Below, one piece after another: positions 1 to 5,678 of a stretch of 28,818 nt of DNA. The stretch is from an uncultured Beijerinckiaceae bacterium (GTDB lineage: Bacteria > Pseudomonadota > Alphaproteobacteria > Rhizobiales > Beijerinckiaceae), in NCBI GenBank assembly GCA_937863205.1, contig CALMGA010000348.1, forward strand, positions 1-28,818. The letters run 5' to 3'. Under the pieces are notes generated by a model that was given only the letters and a program-made list of their open reading frames with translations, did not search any database and had not been told where the DNA came from. Every line of letters starts with the position of its first letter. The stretch's first letter is position 1. The position numbers and the translations under genes were made by a program.

Positions 1-667
1 AGGCGAAGGCGTGGACGAGCCCCGGCGCGTCCGGCGCGACGGTGCCGCGGCAGATCCAGACGAACAGCGCCGCCCGACCCGGCTCATCCGTCTGCGGATG
101 GGACAGGCGCAGGAGGTCGCGGTGCGACCAGCCGACCCGCGAGCGGTACTTCACCGCCTGATAGGCGAGCCCGTCCAGCGGACGCATCCGGTACCAGTCG
201 GCGATGGCCCGCCGCAGCCCCCTGCCCCAGCCGCGCATCGCCTCGACGGCGGCGGCGAACTGGAACAGGTGGGTGCCGGTGCGGCACACCCGCGACAGGG
301 CGGCGAGTGCGGCGCGCCGCGTGGCAAGCGCGTCGGGCCCCACGGCCGACGCGGCCAGAGCCAGGGCGAAGATCGCCGGATCGGGCTTGGGCGCCCGTCC
401 CCCCTCGCTCACCGCGATGATCGCCGCCACGGTGCGCGCGCCATCGGCCGCGAGGCAGCGCAGAACCGCCTGGGCGTTCTCGCGGGTCAGCGGACGCGCA
501 CCCGCGTAGAACGAGCCGCCCTCCGAGCCGAGCACCAGGAAACGGGCGAGCCGCGTCCAGTCGTCGACGGGGAAGCTGTGGCCGCCGGCCGAATTGGCCA
601 CGGTTGCAGGGATGGGCTCCGACTGCGGGGTGCGCCGGAGCGAGAACTGCTTGGCATAGTTGATCAT
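1..667 (-). CDS. rsr: TROVE-domain RNA-binding protein, Ro60 ortholog (5' part, cut by window edge)
   Basis: Reading the minus strand from ATG at 667 gives an open frame of 222 codons that runs off the window. The product starts MINYAKQFSLRRTPQSEPIP and contains typical TROVE segments: DDWTRLARFLVLGSEGGSFY (near residue 35), ENAQAVLRC, then CRTGTHLFQF, WGRGLRRAIADWY and YQAVKYRSRVGWSHRDLLRL. TROVE is the HEAT-repeat ring of Ro60/Rsr, which binds misfolded RNA in its hole and Y RNA on its outer surface; in bacteria it works with PNPase or with RNA-repair factors. The C-terminal VWA-like part would lie outside the window. A good ribosome site (AAAGGAG, 680-674) sits 6 bases before the ATG. The upstream 1.2 kb on the same strand is an array of Y RNA-like units, which supports the assignment. 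Long frames on the opposite strand here are shadows. Confidence 0.93.
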   Translation of the reverse strand, partial: MINYAKQFSLRRTPQSEPIPATVANSAGGHSFPVDDWTRLARFLVLGSEGGSFYAGARPLTRENAQAVLRCLAADGARTVAAIIAVSEGGRAPKPDPAIFALALAASAVGPDALATRRAALAALSRVCRTGTHLFQFAAAVEAMRGWGRGLRRAIADWYRMRPLDGLAYQAVKYRSRVGWSHRDLLRLSHPQTDEPGRAALFVWICRGTVAPDAPGLVHAFA

Positions 668-813
668 GTCTCACTCCTTTCTCCGCGAGGCTTCCGGCCT
701 GGCAGGGCTTCACGGCCGCAGCGGCGGGCGCGAGGCTGGCGGATCATCCGATCCGCCGGGCTCCCCATGGGAGTGCCCAAGCAGCTTCACGCTCCGGCCC
801 GCACGGCCGAAAC
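668..813 (-). ncRNA. Structured leader of the Ro60 gene; possible further, degenerate Y RNA-like unit
   Basis: On the minus strand, CGGCCGTGCGG-GCCGGA (809-793) repeats the 5' closing-stem sequence and GCC internal-loop strand of the upstream RNA units; GCCGGA is identical to that of unit 1. A partial 3' partner, CCGC-TG-CGGCCG (724-713), lies just before the ribosome site. Between them are two hairpins: GGGC(A)CTCC closing on GGGAGCCC around a CATG loop (778-758), and a perfect 8-bp GGCGGATC/GATCCGCC with loop GGAT (757-738). I could not find the second 9-bp helix or the TYAYC motif, so it may be a relic unit or simply the structured 5' UTR of rsr. Confidence 0.4.
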
Positions 814-872
814 TGTTTTGGTCGGGCCGGCCCCTGCGGATGGGGGACCCGGACCGGATTCGATATTGGCGA
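814..872 (-). other. Spacer hairpin between RNA unit 1 and the Ro60 leader
   Basis: The minus strand holds an imperfect hairpin at about 855-820: GGTC-CGGG-T-CCCC pairs with GGGG-(CCGG)-CCCG-ACC around a CATCCGCA loop. No U-tract follows. It may be a processing or attenuation site between the Y RNA array and rsr. Confidence 0.3.
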
Positions 873-1011
873 CGGCCGCGCGGTCGTGAGGCAAAGCAAG
901 GATGGCGCTCCATCCGCTGAGCTACGGACCCGGTTGGTGGGCCCGGCGGGATTCGAACCCGCGTCCTCCCCATTCACAGTGGTAACCTTGCTTTTCCGGC
1001 CCGCGCGGCCG
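873..1011 (-). ncRNA. Y RNA-like unit 1: circularly permuted tRNA mimic with an encoded CCA
   Basis: The minus-strand order is as follows. An 11-bp closing stem pairs CGGCCGCGCGG (1011-1001) with CCGCGCGGCCG (883-873). An internal loop has GCCGGA on the 5' side and GCCTCACGA on the 3' side. A 9-bp helix pairs AAAGCAAGG (994-986) with CCTTGCTTT (901-893). Then come TTACC, a remnant anticodon stem (ATGG with CCAT), and a T-arm GCGGG-TTCGAAT-CCCGC (962-946). The acceptor 3' strand CGGGCCC is followed by A-CCA (938-935), a 3-base linker ACC, then the acceptor 5' strand GGGTCCG (931-925, seven pairs including one G-U), TA, and a D-arm GCTC-AGCGGATG-GAGC (922-907) that keeps the GG needed for D/T-loop contact. 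T-arm, capped acceptor and D-arm in that order is the topology of YrlA-type Y RNAs bound by Ro60. Expression and boundaries are inferred; the length is 139 nt. Confidence 0.8.
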
Positions 1012-1050
1012 AACTCGCCTTCGTCAGTTTGATCTCGACCTATCGTCGCC

Positions 1051-1189
1051 GCGACCACGCGGTCGTGGTGTGGGGAAAGCGAAGTTGCTCTAACCGCTGA
1101 GCTACAGGCCCATGAACGGGCCAGGCAGGATTCGAACCTGCGACACACTTCCGGGAAGGTAAGCTTTCCCCTTTGGCCCGCGTGGTCGC
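1051..1189 (-). ncRNA. Y RNA-like unit 2: circularly permuted tRNA mimic
   Basis: This unit has the same architecture and the same 139-nt length as unit 1, with covarying bases. The closing stem pairs GCGACCACGCGG (1189-1178) with CCGCGTGGTCGC (1062-1051), 12 perfect pairs. The internal loop is GCCAAA over ACACCACGA, again 6 and 9 nt. The second helix pairs GGGGAAAGC (1171-1163) with GCTTTCCCC (1080-1072), 9 perfect pairs, followed by TTACC. An anticodon-type stem pairs GAAGT with ACTTC (1085-1081). The T-arm is GCAGG-TTCGAAT-CCTGC (1141-1125). The acceptor pairs CTGGCCC (1124-1118) with GGGCCTG (1111-1105), with one T-T mismatch, around linker GTTCAT. The D-arm is GCTC-AGCGGTTA-GAGC (1102-1087). 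No CCA is encoded and no normal 7-base anticodon loop can be formed, so a decoding tRNA is unlikely. Confidence 0.8.
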
Positions 1190-1205
1190 CGACGGGTTTC
1201 GCGCG

Positions 1206-1293
1206 ATGGTCGTGCGGTCATGGTGTGACCCAAGGCGGCTTGCGCCGGCCGTTTGGATTACGATGACCCTGCGTCCGCGGCCCGCACGGCCAT
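1206..1293 (-). ncRNA. Y RNA-like unit 4: short form without tRNA domain
   Basis: The closing stem pairs ATGGCCGTGCGG (1293-1282) with CCGCACGACCAT (1217-1206), 11 of 12 pairs. The internal loop has GCCGCG on the 5' side and ACACCATGA on the 3' side, again 6 and 9 nt and close to unit 2. The second helix pairs GACGCAGGG (1275-1267) with CCTTGGGTC (1235-1227), with one G-G mismatch and one G-U. TCATC follows in place of TTACC. The distal domain is only a small hairpin, CGGC-GCAA-GCCG (about 1247-1236), with a GNRA loop. The scaffold is that of its neighbours but the tRNA-like module is missing. Confidence 0.6.
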
Positions 1294-1340
1294 GGCGATC
1301 TCCCAGCTGGAACCTGCTCGCGCAGGCACCGCGCACCGTC

Positions 1341-1466
1341 GCGGGCATGATGGTCGGGGACGGTCTGACTGAGCTACTGGATCTCGCGATCCGGCGGAAC
1401 TCGAATCCGCGACCTTCGCGGGCGAACCCGCGACGCTCTACCGGTAACCGTCGCCTGCCGGCCCGC
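1341..1466 (-). ncRNA. Y RNA-like unit 3: permuted tRNA mimic with GNRA-capped acceptor and an extra arm
   Basis: The conserved GCGG-GCC entry is at 1466-1460, followed exactly 12 bases later by TTACC (1447-1443). The second helix pairs AGGCGACGG (1456-1448) with CCGTCCCCG (1363-1355), 7 of 9 pairs. The right loop is ACCATCATGC. The T-arm is GCGGA-TTCGAGT-TCCGC (1410-1394). The acceptor is GGATC-GCGA-GATCC (1392-1379), capped by a GNRA tetraloop. The D-arm is degenerate (GCTCAGTCAGAC, no GG pair). An additional perfect hairpin CGCGGG-TTCG-CCCGCG (1432-1417) precedes the T-arm where a variable or anticodon arm would sit. The closing stem is weak: only GCGG with CCGC is clear, so the ends are uncertain. 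Confidence 0.6.
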
Positions 1467-1524
1467 CGCACCGAGATCGCCCGAGGGCGAGCGTCGATTC
1501 ACCGTGCGATCGGAGAAGGAAGCA

Positions 1525-1655
1525 GCCGAAGCCGCGCGGACGTCAGATGGAGAACGCTACGGTCCTGACGGACCCCGGCGCCTGTCAACCCTTGCGGGGT
1601 CGATGGCTTTCCGGCACCTGAAGATAACCGTTCAATAGCGGCCCGCGCGGCCGGC
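1525..1655 (-). ncRNA. Y RNA-like unit 5: same scaffold, non-tRNA multi-hairpin distal domain
   Basis: The closing stem is GCCG-GCCGCGCGG (1655-1643) with CCGCGCGGC-TT-CGGC (1539-1525): 13 pairs around a two-base bulge. It is followed by GCC (1642-1640) and, 12 bases on, TTATC (1627-1623), the spacing seen in units 1-3. The second helix is short (GAACG 1633-1629 with CGTTC 1556-1552). The distal part folds into GGTGCC/GGCGCC (1618-1613 with 1582-1577) enclosing TCGACCC/GGGTTGA (1603-1597 with 1591-1585), and then GGTCC-GTCA-GGACC (1574-1561). No T-loop or D-loop sequence is recognisable. Confidence 0.5.
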
Positions 1656-1769
1656 ATCTGGTTGGATCCCGAAGCGTCGCATGTCCCCACCCCATGGACG
1701 GGCGGAGGACGCGACGCTGAGGTCGAGTTCTTTCATGCCGGACTCCGTCCGTTGGAGGAGCGATGGGGT

Positions 1770-1843
1770 GGTGCGGACGTGAACGTAAGCTCTCGGGTCG
1801 GGCACTGTGCAGAGTGATAACCGAGAGCCGAACGGCCCGCACC
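1770..1843 (-). ncRNA. Y RNA-like unit 6: short form, first unit of the array
   Basis: The closing stem pairs GGTGCGG (1843-1837) with CCGCACC (1776-1770), 7 perfect pairs. GCCGTT follows. The second helix pairs GGCTCTCGG (1829-1821) with CCGAGAGCT (1796-1788), 8 Watson-Crick pairs and one G-U, and then comes TTATC (1820-1816). The distal domain is a single small hairpin CACT/AGTG. The right-hand loop is 11 nt and ends CACGT, resembling CACGA in units 1 and 2. The 5' strand overlaps a competing hairpin, ACCGGC/GCCGGT (about 1858-1841). Confidence 0.5.
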
Positions 1844-1895
1844 GGCGAAGGTGCCGGTCAGAGGAAATGGTTTGTTCCCGTCGACCGATGCCCAG

Positions 1896-1925
1896 CTTCT
1901 AAAGGCCGCCGGCACATTCTGTCAA
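1896..1925 (-). promoter_or_regulatory. Candidate sigma-70 type promoter of the Y RNA array and rsr
   Basis: TTGACA (1925-1920) matches the -35 consensus exactly. TAGAAG (1901-1896) is a 4-of-6 match to -10 after an 18-base spacer. The start of transcription would fall near 1889, about 45 bases before unit 6. I see no convincing sigma-54 (-24/-12) site, which would be expected for an RtcR-controlled RNA-repair operon. Confidence 0.4.
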
Positions 1926-1968
1926 CGCGAAACTTGAAAAATCTTTCAGCTTCTCCCAGATCGGAACC

Positions 1969-2211
1969 ATGATAACACCCGCCCAGATCCGTGCCGGACG
2001 CGGATTGCTGAAGTGGACGCAAGGCGTGCTGGCCGCCCGCGCCGCCATCTCCGCCGTGACGCTCAACATGATCGAAAGCGATCAGGTGGCGCCCCGAACC
2101 AGGACGCTGGACGCGATCCGACACGTGCTGGAGCAGGAGGGCGTGCGCTTCATCGGCAGCGAGTCCGACGGGTTCGGCGTGTTGCTGCGGCCCGGCGGCC
2201 TCAAGGCCTGA
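1969..2211 (+). CDS. Small XRE-family helix-turn-helix regulator
   Basis: The 80-residue protein begins MITPAQIRAGRGLLKWTQGV. Residues 5-60 match a lambda-repressor-like HTH: AQIRAGRGLLKWTQGVLAAR, then AAISAVTLNMIESDQ, then TLDAIRHVLEQEGVRFI. It ends with the GVLLRPGG tail common in short alphaproteobacterial XRE proteins. It is a DNA-binding domain with almost nothing else, so probably an autoregulator or local regulator. It is divergent from the Y RNA/Ro60 transcription unit, whose candidate promoter lies about 45 bases before its start. Control of that unit is an inference from position only. No strong ribosome site is visible; the ATG at 1969 is the only reasonable start. Confidence 0.8.
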   Translation: MITPAQIRAGRGLLKWTQGVLAARAAISAVTLNMIESDQVAPRTRTLDAIRHVLEQEGVRFIGSESDGFGVLLRPGGLKA

Positions 2212-2212
2212 A

Positions 2213-3418
2213 CTACGCCCGCCCGGTCCCGGCAAGTTCGCGCCACAGCAGGATCAGCACGGCCATGGTGGCCGGACCGATGAACAGGCCGAGCAGGCCG
2301 AAGCTTTCGACCCCGCCGAGGATGCCGAGCAAAACCCAGATGAAGGGCAACTTCGTGCTGCCGCCGATCAGCGAGGGCCGCACGAAGTGGTCGGCGCAGA
2401 AGGTGACGAGGAAGCCGGCCACCACGATCACGATCGCGGCGGCGGCCTTGCCGGCGGCGAGCGCCAGCAGCGCGGCGACACCGATCGCGATGGCCGCGGC
2501 GAAGGGCACCATCGCCGCCACCGCGGTGAAGGCGCCGAGCAGCACCGCGTGCGGCACGCCGGCGACGGCGTAGACGACGCCGAGCAAGGCGCCCTCGCCC
2601 AGGCCGACAAGGATGAGGCCGTTCACCGTGCCGTGCACGGAGGCGACGATCTGCTTGCCGATGCGCTCGCCGCGCGGGCCGAACAGGCGATCGGACGCGG
2701 CCAGACTCTGGTTCACCACCGTCTCGCCCTCGCGCAGCAGGAAGAACAGCGTCAACAGGGCGAAGCCGAACAGAACGATCCGGTGCACCGCGTTGCGGCC
2801 GAAATTGGTGCCGAGTTCACGGTTCGAGGCGGTATCGAACTTTTCCGCATACTCCTTGGCAAAGCCGGCATGGGCGAGATTGGCACTCCACCAATCGGTG
2901 ACGGGCTTGGCGACCTTCTCGGGCAGGCGCGACACCGCTTCGGGCACGGGGATGCCGTTCTGTTCGGCCTGCTTGCCGTAATCGAGCACGGTATGGGCCT
3001 CGCGCACGGCCTCGACGGCGAGCACGGTGACCGGCAGGACGAAGACGAGGGCGACGAGGGCGGTGAACAGCATCGGCCAGATGTCCGACCGCATCCGCTG
3101 GGAGGCCCCCCGCGTGGCGCGGGCGAACAAAGGCCAGAGCGCGATCGCGATCACACCCGCCCAAACGAGCGCGCGAAGATAGTTCGACAGCAGGTAGAGG
3201 CCGAGGCCGAGAAACAGCACGGACAGGGCGGTTCGCGCGGCGACGTGCCATTGACCGAGATCCGCTTCCTCGCGTTCCGCGACGGCCTCGGCGCGCGCGG
3301 CAACGCGCTCGACGAGCGGGGCGGCCGCGAAATGCGATCCGCCGTCGCCGTGCCGCTTCCCGATCCACGCCGCGATCTGTCTGATCATCCCGTCACGCCC
3401 AATGCCAGCTGCCGCCAT
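2213..3418 (-). CDS. AI-2E family transporter (UPF0118 permease)
   Basis: A polytopic inner-membrane protein of up to 401 residues. Hydrophobic segments lie around residues 63-100, 115-140 and 215-230, and densely from 265 to 395. The C-terminal block PFIWVLLGILGGVESFGLLG followed by LFIGPATMAVL is the family signature. Members export or import small molecules (AI-2, indole) or ions; the substrate cannot be told from sequence. The start at 3418 is the longest; the methionine at 3388 (MIRQIAAWIG) is equally possible and neither has a clear ribosome site. Its 3' end abuts the convergent XRE gene (2211), with one base between. It is not obviously in an operon. Confidence 0.88.
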   Translation of the reverse strand: MAAAGIGRDGMIRQIAAWIGKRHGDGGSHFAAAPLVERVAARAEAVAEREEADLGQWHVAARTALSVLFLGLGLYLLSNYLRALVWAGVIAIALWPLFARATRGASQRMRSDIWPMLFTALVALVFVLPVTVLAVEAVREAHTVLDYGKQAEQNGIPVPEAVSRLPEKVAKPVTDWWSANLAHAGFAKEYAEKFDTASNRELGTNFGRNAVHRIVLFGFALLTLFFLLREGETVVNQSLAASDRLFGPRGERIGKQIVASVHGTVNGLILVGLGEGALLGVVYAVAGVPHAVLLGAFTAVAAMVPFAAAIAIGVAALLALAAGKAAAAIVIVVAGFLVTFCADHFVRPSLIGGSTKLPFIWVLLGILGGVESFGLLGLFIGPATMAVLILLWRELAGTGRA

Positions 3419-3664
3419 CCGCCGTCAGATTCATCCCCCGCGCACGAACTGTCCAGCACCGCCTCGCAGGGGTCGCGCCAGAATGACCGGCAAGTCGTCC
3501 GAACTGGGAAACGGCGGCCGACCTGGATTGCCCGCTGCTGGTCATCAAGGCCGCGCCACAGCCTCAAAAGCTAAGCAGGTTGGCTTTGTCTGGCCAACGA
3601 GTTCTGGCTGTGACTGTTATTCCGGCTTGGATCGCGGCTGTCGATCACGGCCGGAAAGCTTCCC

Positions 3665-3880
3665 ATGCAGGCGGATCACTGGTCGCTGGCGCGGCTGTCC
3701 GGCGAGATCGAAAAGCGGGACGGCGTCAGCCTGTCCCGTTCGCAACTCTCCAAGATACTGCGCAAGAAAACGTCCGTCGGCAACGGCCGCGGCACTGCTT
3801 GAAGAACCGGCAGGACGCCGAGGCGGTCGAGCGCGTCGGCGTCGGGCTCCGGTTGCGCAAGGCGCAGGCCGAGCCTGGAA
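3665..3880 (+). pseudogene. IS630-family transposase remnant, frameshifted and truncated
   Basis: From ATG 3665 the frame reads ADHWSLARLSGEIEKRDGV and LSRSQLSKILRKK, typical of the HTH/linker region of IS630 transposases, then stops at 3800-3802. The next part of the family pattern continues in another frame: RHCLKNRQDAEAVERVG and LRLRKAQAE (about 3790-3876). That corresponds to the segment that precedes the catalytic DDE domain. A frameshift near 3785-3795 separates the halves. The N-terminal HTH and the DDE catalytic domain are missing and I found no inverted repeats, so this is a dead fragment. Confidence 0.6.
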
Positions 3881-3884
3881 CGCG

Positions 3885-4029
3885 TCAAGCTGGCAGACCA
3901 GCGTCGCATTGTGCAGGTCGAGGATTTCCGGGAGCGGTGCCAGACGAGGCTGTGAGGATCAACACGAGCCTGCGTCGCCTGCCCCTCGTCGAGGTAAACG
4001 CGAAGCTGATGTTGCAACGGTTCATCCAT
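3885..4029 (-). pseudogene. Frameshifted remnant of a small conserved protein
   Basis: A strong ribosome site (AGGAGG, minus strand, about 4041-4036) precedes ATG 4029. The frame reads MDEPLQHQLRVYLDEGQATQ and ARVDPHS. After a shift near 3945 the neighbouring frame continues RLAPLPEILDLHNATLVCQL and DAFQ. Together these resemble a small alphaproteobacterial protein of unknown function that I recall only loosely, so the family is not named. The coding sense is lost where the IS630 fragment begins, which suggests that insertion or decay truncated it. Confidence 0.4.
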
Positions 4030-4531
4030 GATGGCCTCCTGCTGAACGGATCGCGACGGTCGCCGCGGGAGATGTCTCGATCCGCGCCTGGATCAGGGGC
4101 ACTTCATGGCACGGGATCGGTAAGGACTCGCTGCGGGCAAGGCCGTATGCATCATCCCGGCCGACTGGCTCGCCGGGCACGGCGAAAGCGCCGGACTCTA
4201 TACCGGATCCGGACCGGAGAAGGCGACCTTGGGCGGCCTGCTGCAGGCGCAAGCGAGCAGATCGGCCCATCGGGGAAAGCTCCGCGGTATCCCTGCATCA
4301 AGCGATGTCGCCCTTGCCTTGGCTGGACGCAGCGTGCCCGGCCTCATCCACCTGCTCGAAGCTTCACGGCGCAGACCGCGTCTGCCCAAGACGCTTCGGC
4401 GGTCCCTTGTGCCGACGCGGAACAGAACGTCACGGGGATGGCCGATATCGGCTGCTTCACGAGTCGGCGCCGCCCCGATGACCGTGGAACGCGGCGCGAC
4501 GTCCTTGATTGCTGCCTCCTTGCCGGCGCCG

Positions 4532-5533
4532 CTATTCGGCGGCGAGAGGCGTGTCGATTTTCAGCGCCAGCCAGCGGTCGGCTTCCAGCGCCGCCATGCA
4601 TCCCATTCCGGCCGCCGTCACCGCCTGACGCCACACGTCGTCGGTGACGTCGCCCGCGGCGAAGACGCCGCGGATGTTGGTTGCCGTCGAGTTCGGCGGC
4701 GTCACGATGTAACCGTTCGCCTTCAGGGTGATCTGGTCGCGAAACAGCTCGGTCGCCGGCTGGTGGCCGATCGCGACGAACACGCCGTGGGTGGCGACTT
4801 CCCGCATCTGCCCGGTCCGCACGTTCTTCAAGCGCACGCCGGTGACGCCGAGCGGCTCGTGCGTTCCCAGGATCTCGTCGACCTCGTGGGTCCAGATGAC
4901 CTCGACGTTGGGTCTGTTGAATAAGCGGTCCTGAAGGATCCGCTCGGCGCGGAAGCCTTCGCGCCGGTGCACCATCGTGACGTGGCTGGCGAGCTGGCTG
5001 AGATACAGCGCTTCTTCCACCGCCGAATTGCCGCCGCCGACCACGACGACGTCCTTGCCCCGATAAAAGAAGCCGTCGCAGGTCGCGCAGGCCGACACGC
5101 CGTAGCCCTTGAACATTTCCTCCGACGGCAGGCCGAGCCAGCGCGCCTTGGCCCCCGTGGCGATGACGAGCGTATCGGCGGTATAGGTCGTGCCGCTGTC
5201 GCCCTTCAGCACGAAGGGCCGGCGCGACAGGTCGACCTCCACGATGTGGTCGGCGACCATCCGCGTGCCGACGTGCTCGGCCTGCAGCCGCATCTGTTCC
5301 ATCAACCAAGGGCCCTGGACCGCATCGGCGAAGCCGGGATAGTTCTCGACGTCGCTGGTGATCATGAGCTGACCGCCGGGCTCGAAGCCGGAGATCAGCA
5401 TCGGCTTCAGCATGGCGCGCGCCGCGTAGACGGCGGCAGTGTAGCCGGCCGGTCCGGAGCCGACGATGATCATGGGCGCGTGGGTGTCCGCGTTGCCGCC
5501 GGTCCGCGCGGCAGTCGTTGGCGTGTCGGTCAT
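4532..5533 (-). CDS. trxB: Thioredoxin-disulfide reductase
   Basis: A 333-residue flavoprotein that passes electrons from NADPH through FAD to thioredoxin in the cytoplasm. The FAD-binding GSGPAGYTAAVYAAR lies near residue 25. The redox-active CATC motif is in VSACATCDGFFYRGKD (around residue 150). The NADPH-binding VVVVGGGNSAVEEALYLS follows, and the C-terminal FAD motif is GVFAAGDVTDD. The start MTDTPTTAARTG at 5533 is preferred over an in-frame ATG eight codons upstream; GAGG lies 7 bases ahead. The N-terminus carries about 20 extra residues before the FAD domain. It is transcribed alone. Confidence 0.96.
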   Translation of the reverse strand: MTDTPTTAARTGGNADTHAPMIIVGSGPAGYTAAVYAARAMLKPMLISGFEPGGQLMITSDVENYPGFADAVQGPWLMEQMRLQAEHVGTRMVADHIVEVDLSRRPFVLKGDSGTTYTADTLVIATGAKARWLGLPSEEMFKGYGVSACATCDGFFYRGKDVVVVGGGNSAVEEALYLSQLASHVTMVHRREGFRAERILQDRLFNRPNVEVIWTHEVDEILGTHEPLGVTGVRLKNVRTGQMREVATHGVFVAIGHQPATELFRDQITLKANGYIVTPPNSTATNIRGVFAAGDVTDDVWRQAVTAAGMGCMAALEADRWLALKIDTPLAAE

Positions 5534-5632
5534 GGCGCCTCGCGTAGGTCCGCGCACCCGCTCACAAGGGAGACCCGATGCGCAAAGGGCCGTGCGCGCT
5601 GGGCGGCGCGGCCGTGCTTGATGTTGGGAGCC

Positions 5633-5670
5633 GTATATAAGGGGCGCAGCCGCTCGGCAAAAGCGGGGCC
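5633..5670 (-). promoter_or_regulatory. Candidate promoter of trxB
   Basis: The minus strand has TATATAC at 5639-5633 as a -10-like element, in an otherwise GC-rich spacer, with TTTGCC/TTGCCG about 15-16 bases upstream as a weak -35. It would give a leader of about 90 nt before trxB. Confidence 0.35.
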
Positions 5671-5678
5671 CCTCGCGC

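Larger units (their letters stand above)
3419..4531. other. Degenerate, gene-poor region
   Basis: Frames here are short or have non-protein-like composition. Two recognisable remnants occur (an IS630-like transposase fragment and a frameshifted small gene, listed separately). A hairpin GTTGGC/GCCAAC lies at 3579-3598. From 4042 to 4531 I see no gene, repeat or RNA that I can support, although an unassigned plus frame around 4140-4370 (KAVCIIPADWLAGHG) reads somewhat like protein. Confidence 0.5.

Noticed and set aside
11..889. Long plus-strand frame over the Ro60 region
   Set aside because: It is antisense to a convincing TROVE protein and to the structured RNAs, with Arg/Gly/Ala-biased composition typical of a shadow frame in GC-rich DNA.
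901..1410. Ordinary tRNA genes suggested by TTCGAAT and GTAGCTCAG motifs
   Set aside because: The halves are in the wrong order (T-arm before D-arm), the acceptor strands are joined by a short loop, and no 7-base anticodon loop can be drawn. A permuted tRNA mimic fits better.
1441..1500. Rho-independent terminator TCGCCC/GGGCGA around 1489-1476
   Set aside because: A 6-bp stem with a 2-base loop and no U-tract; it lies at the 5' edge of RNA unit 3 and is more likely a spacer structure.
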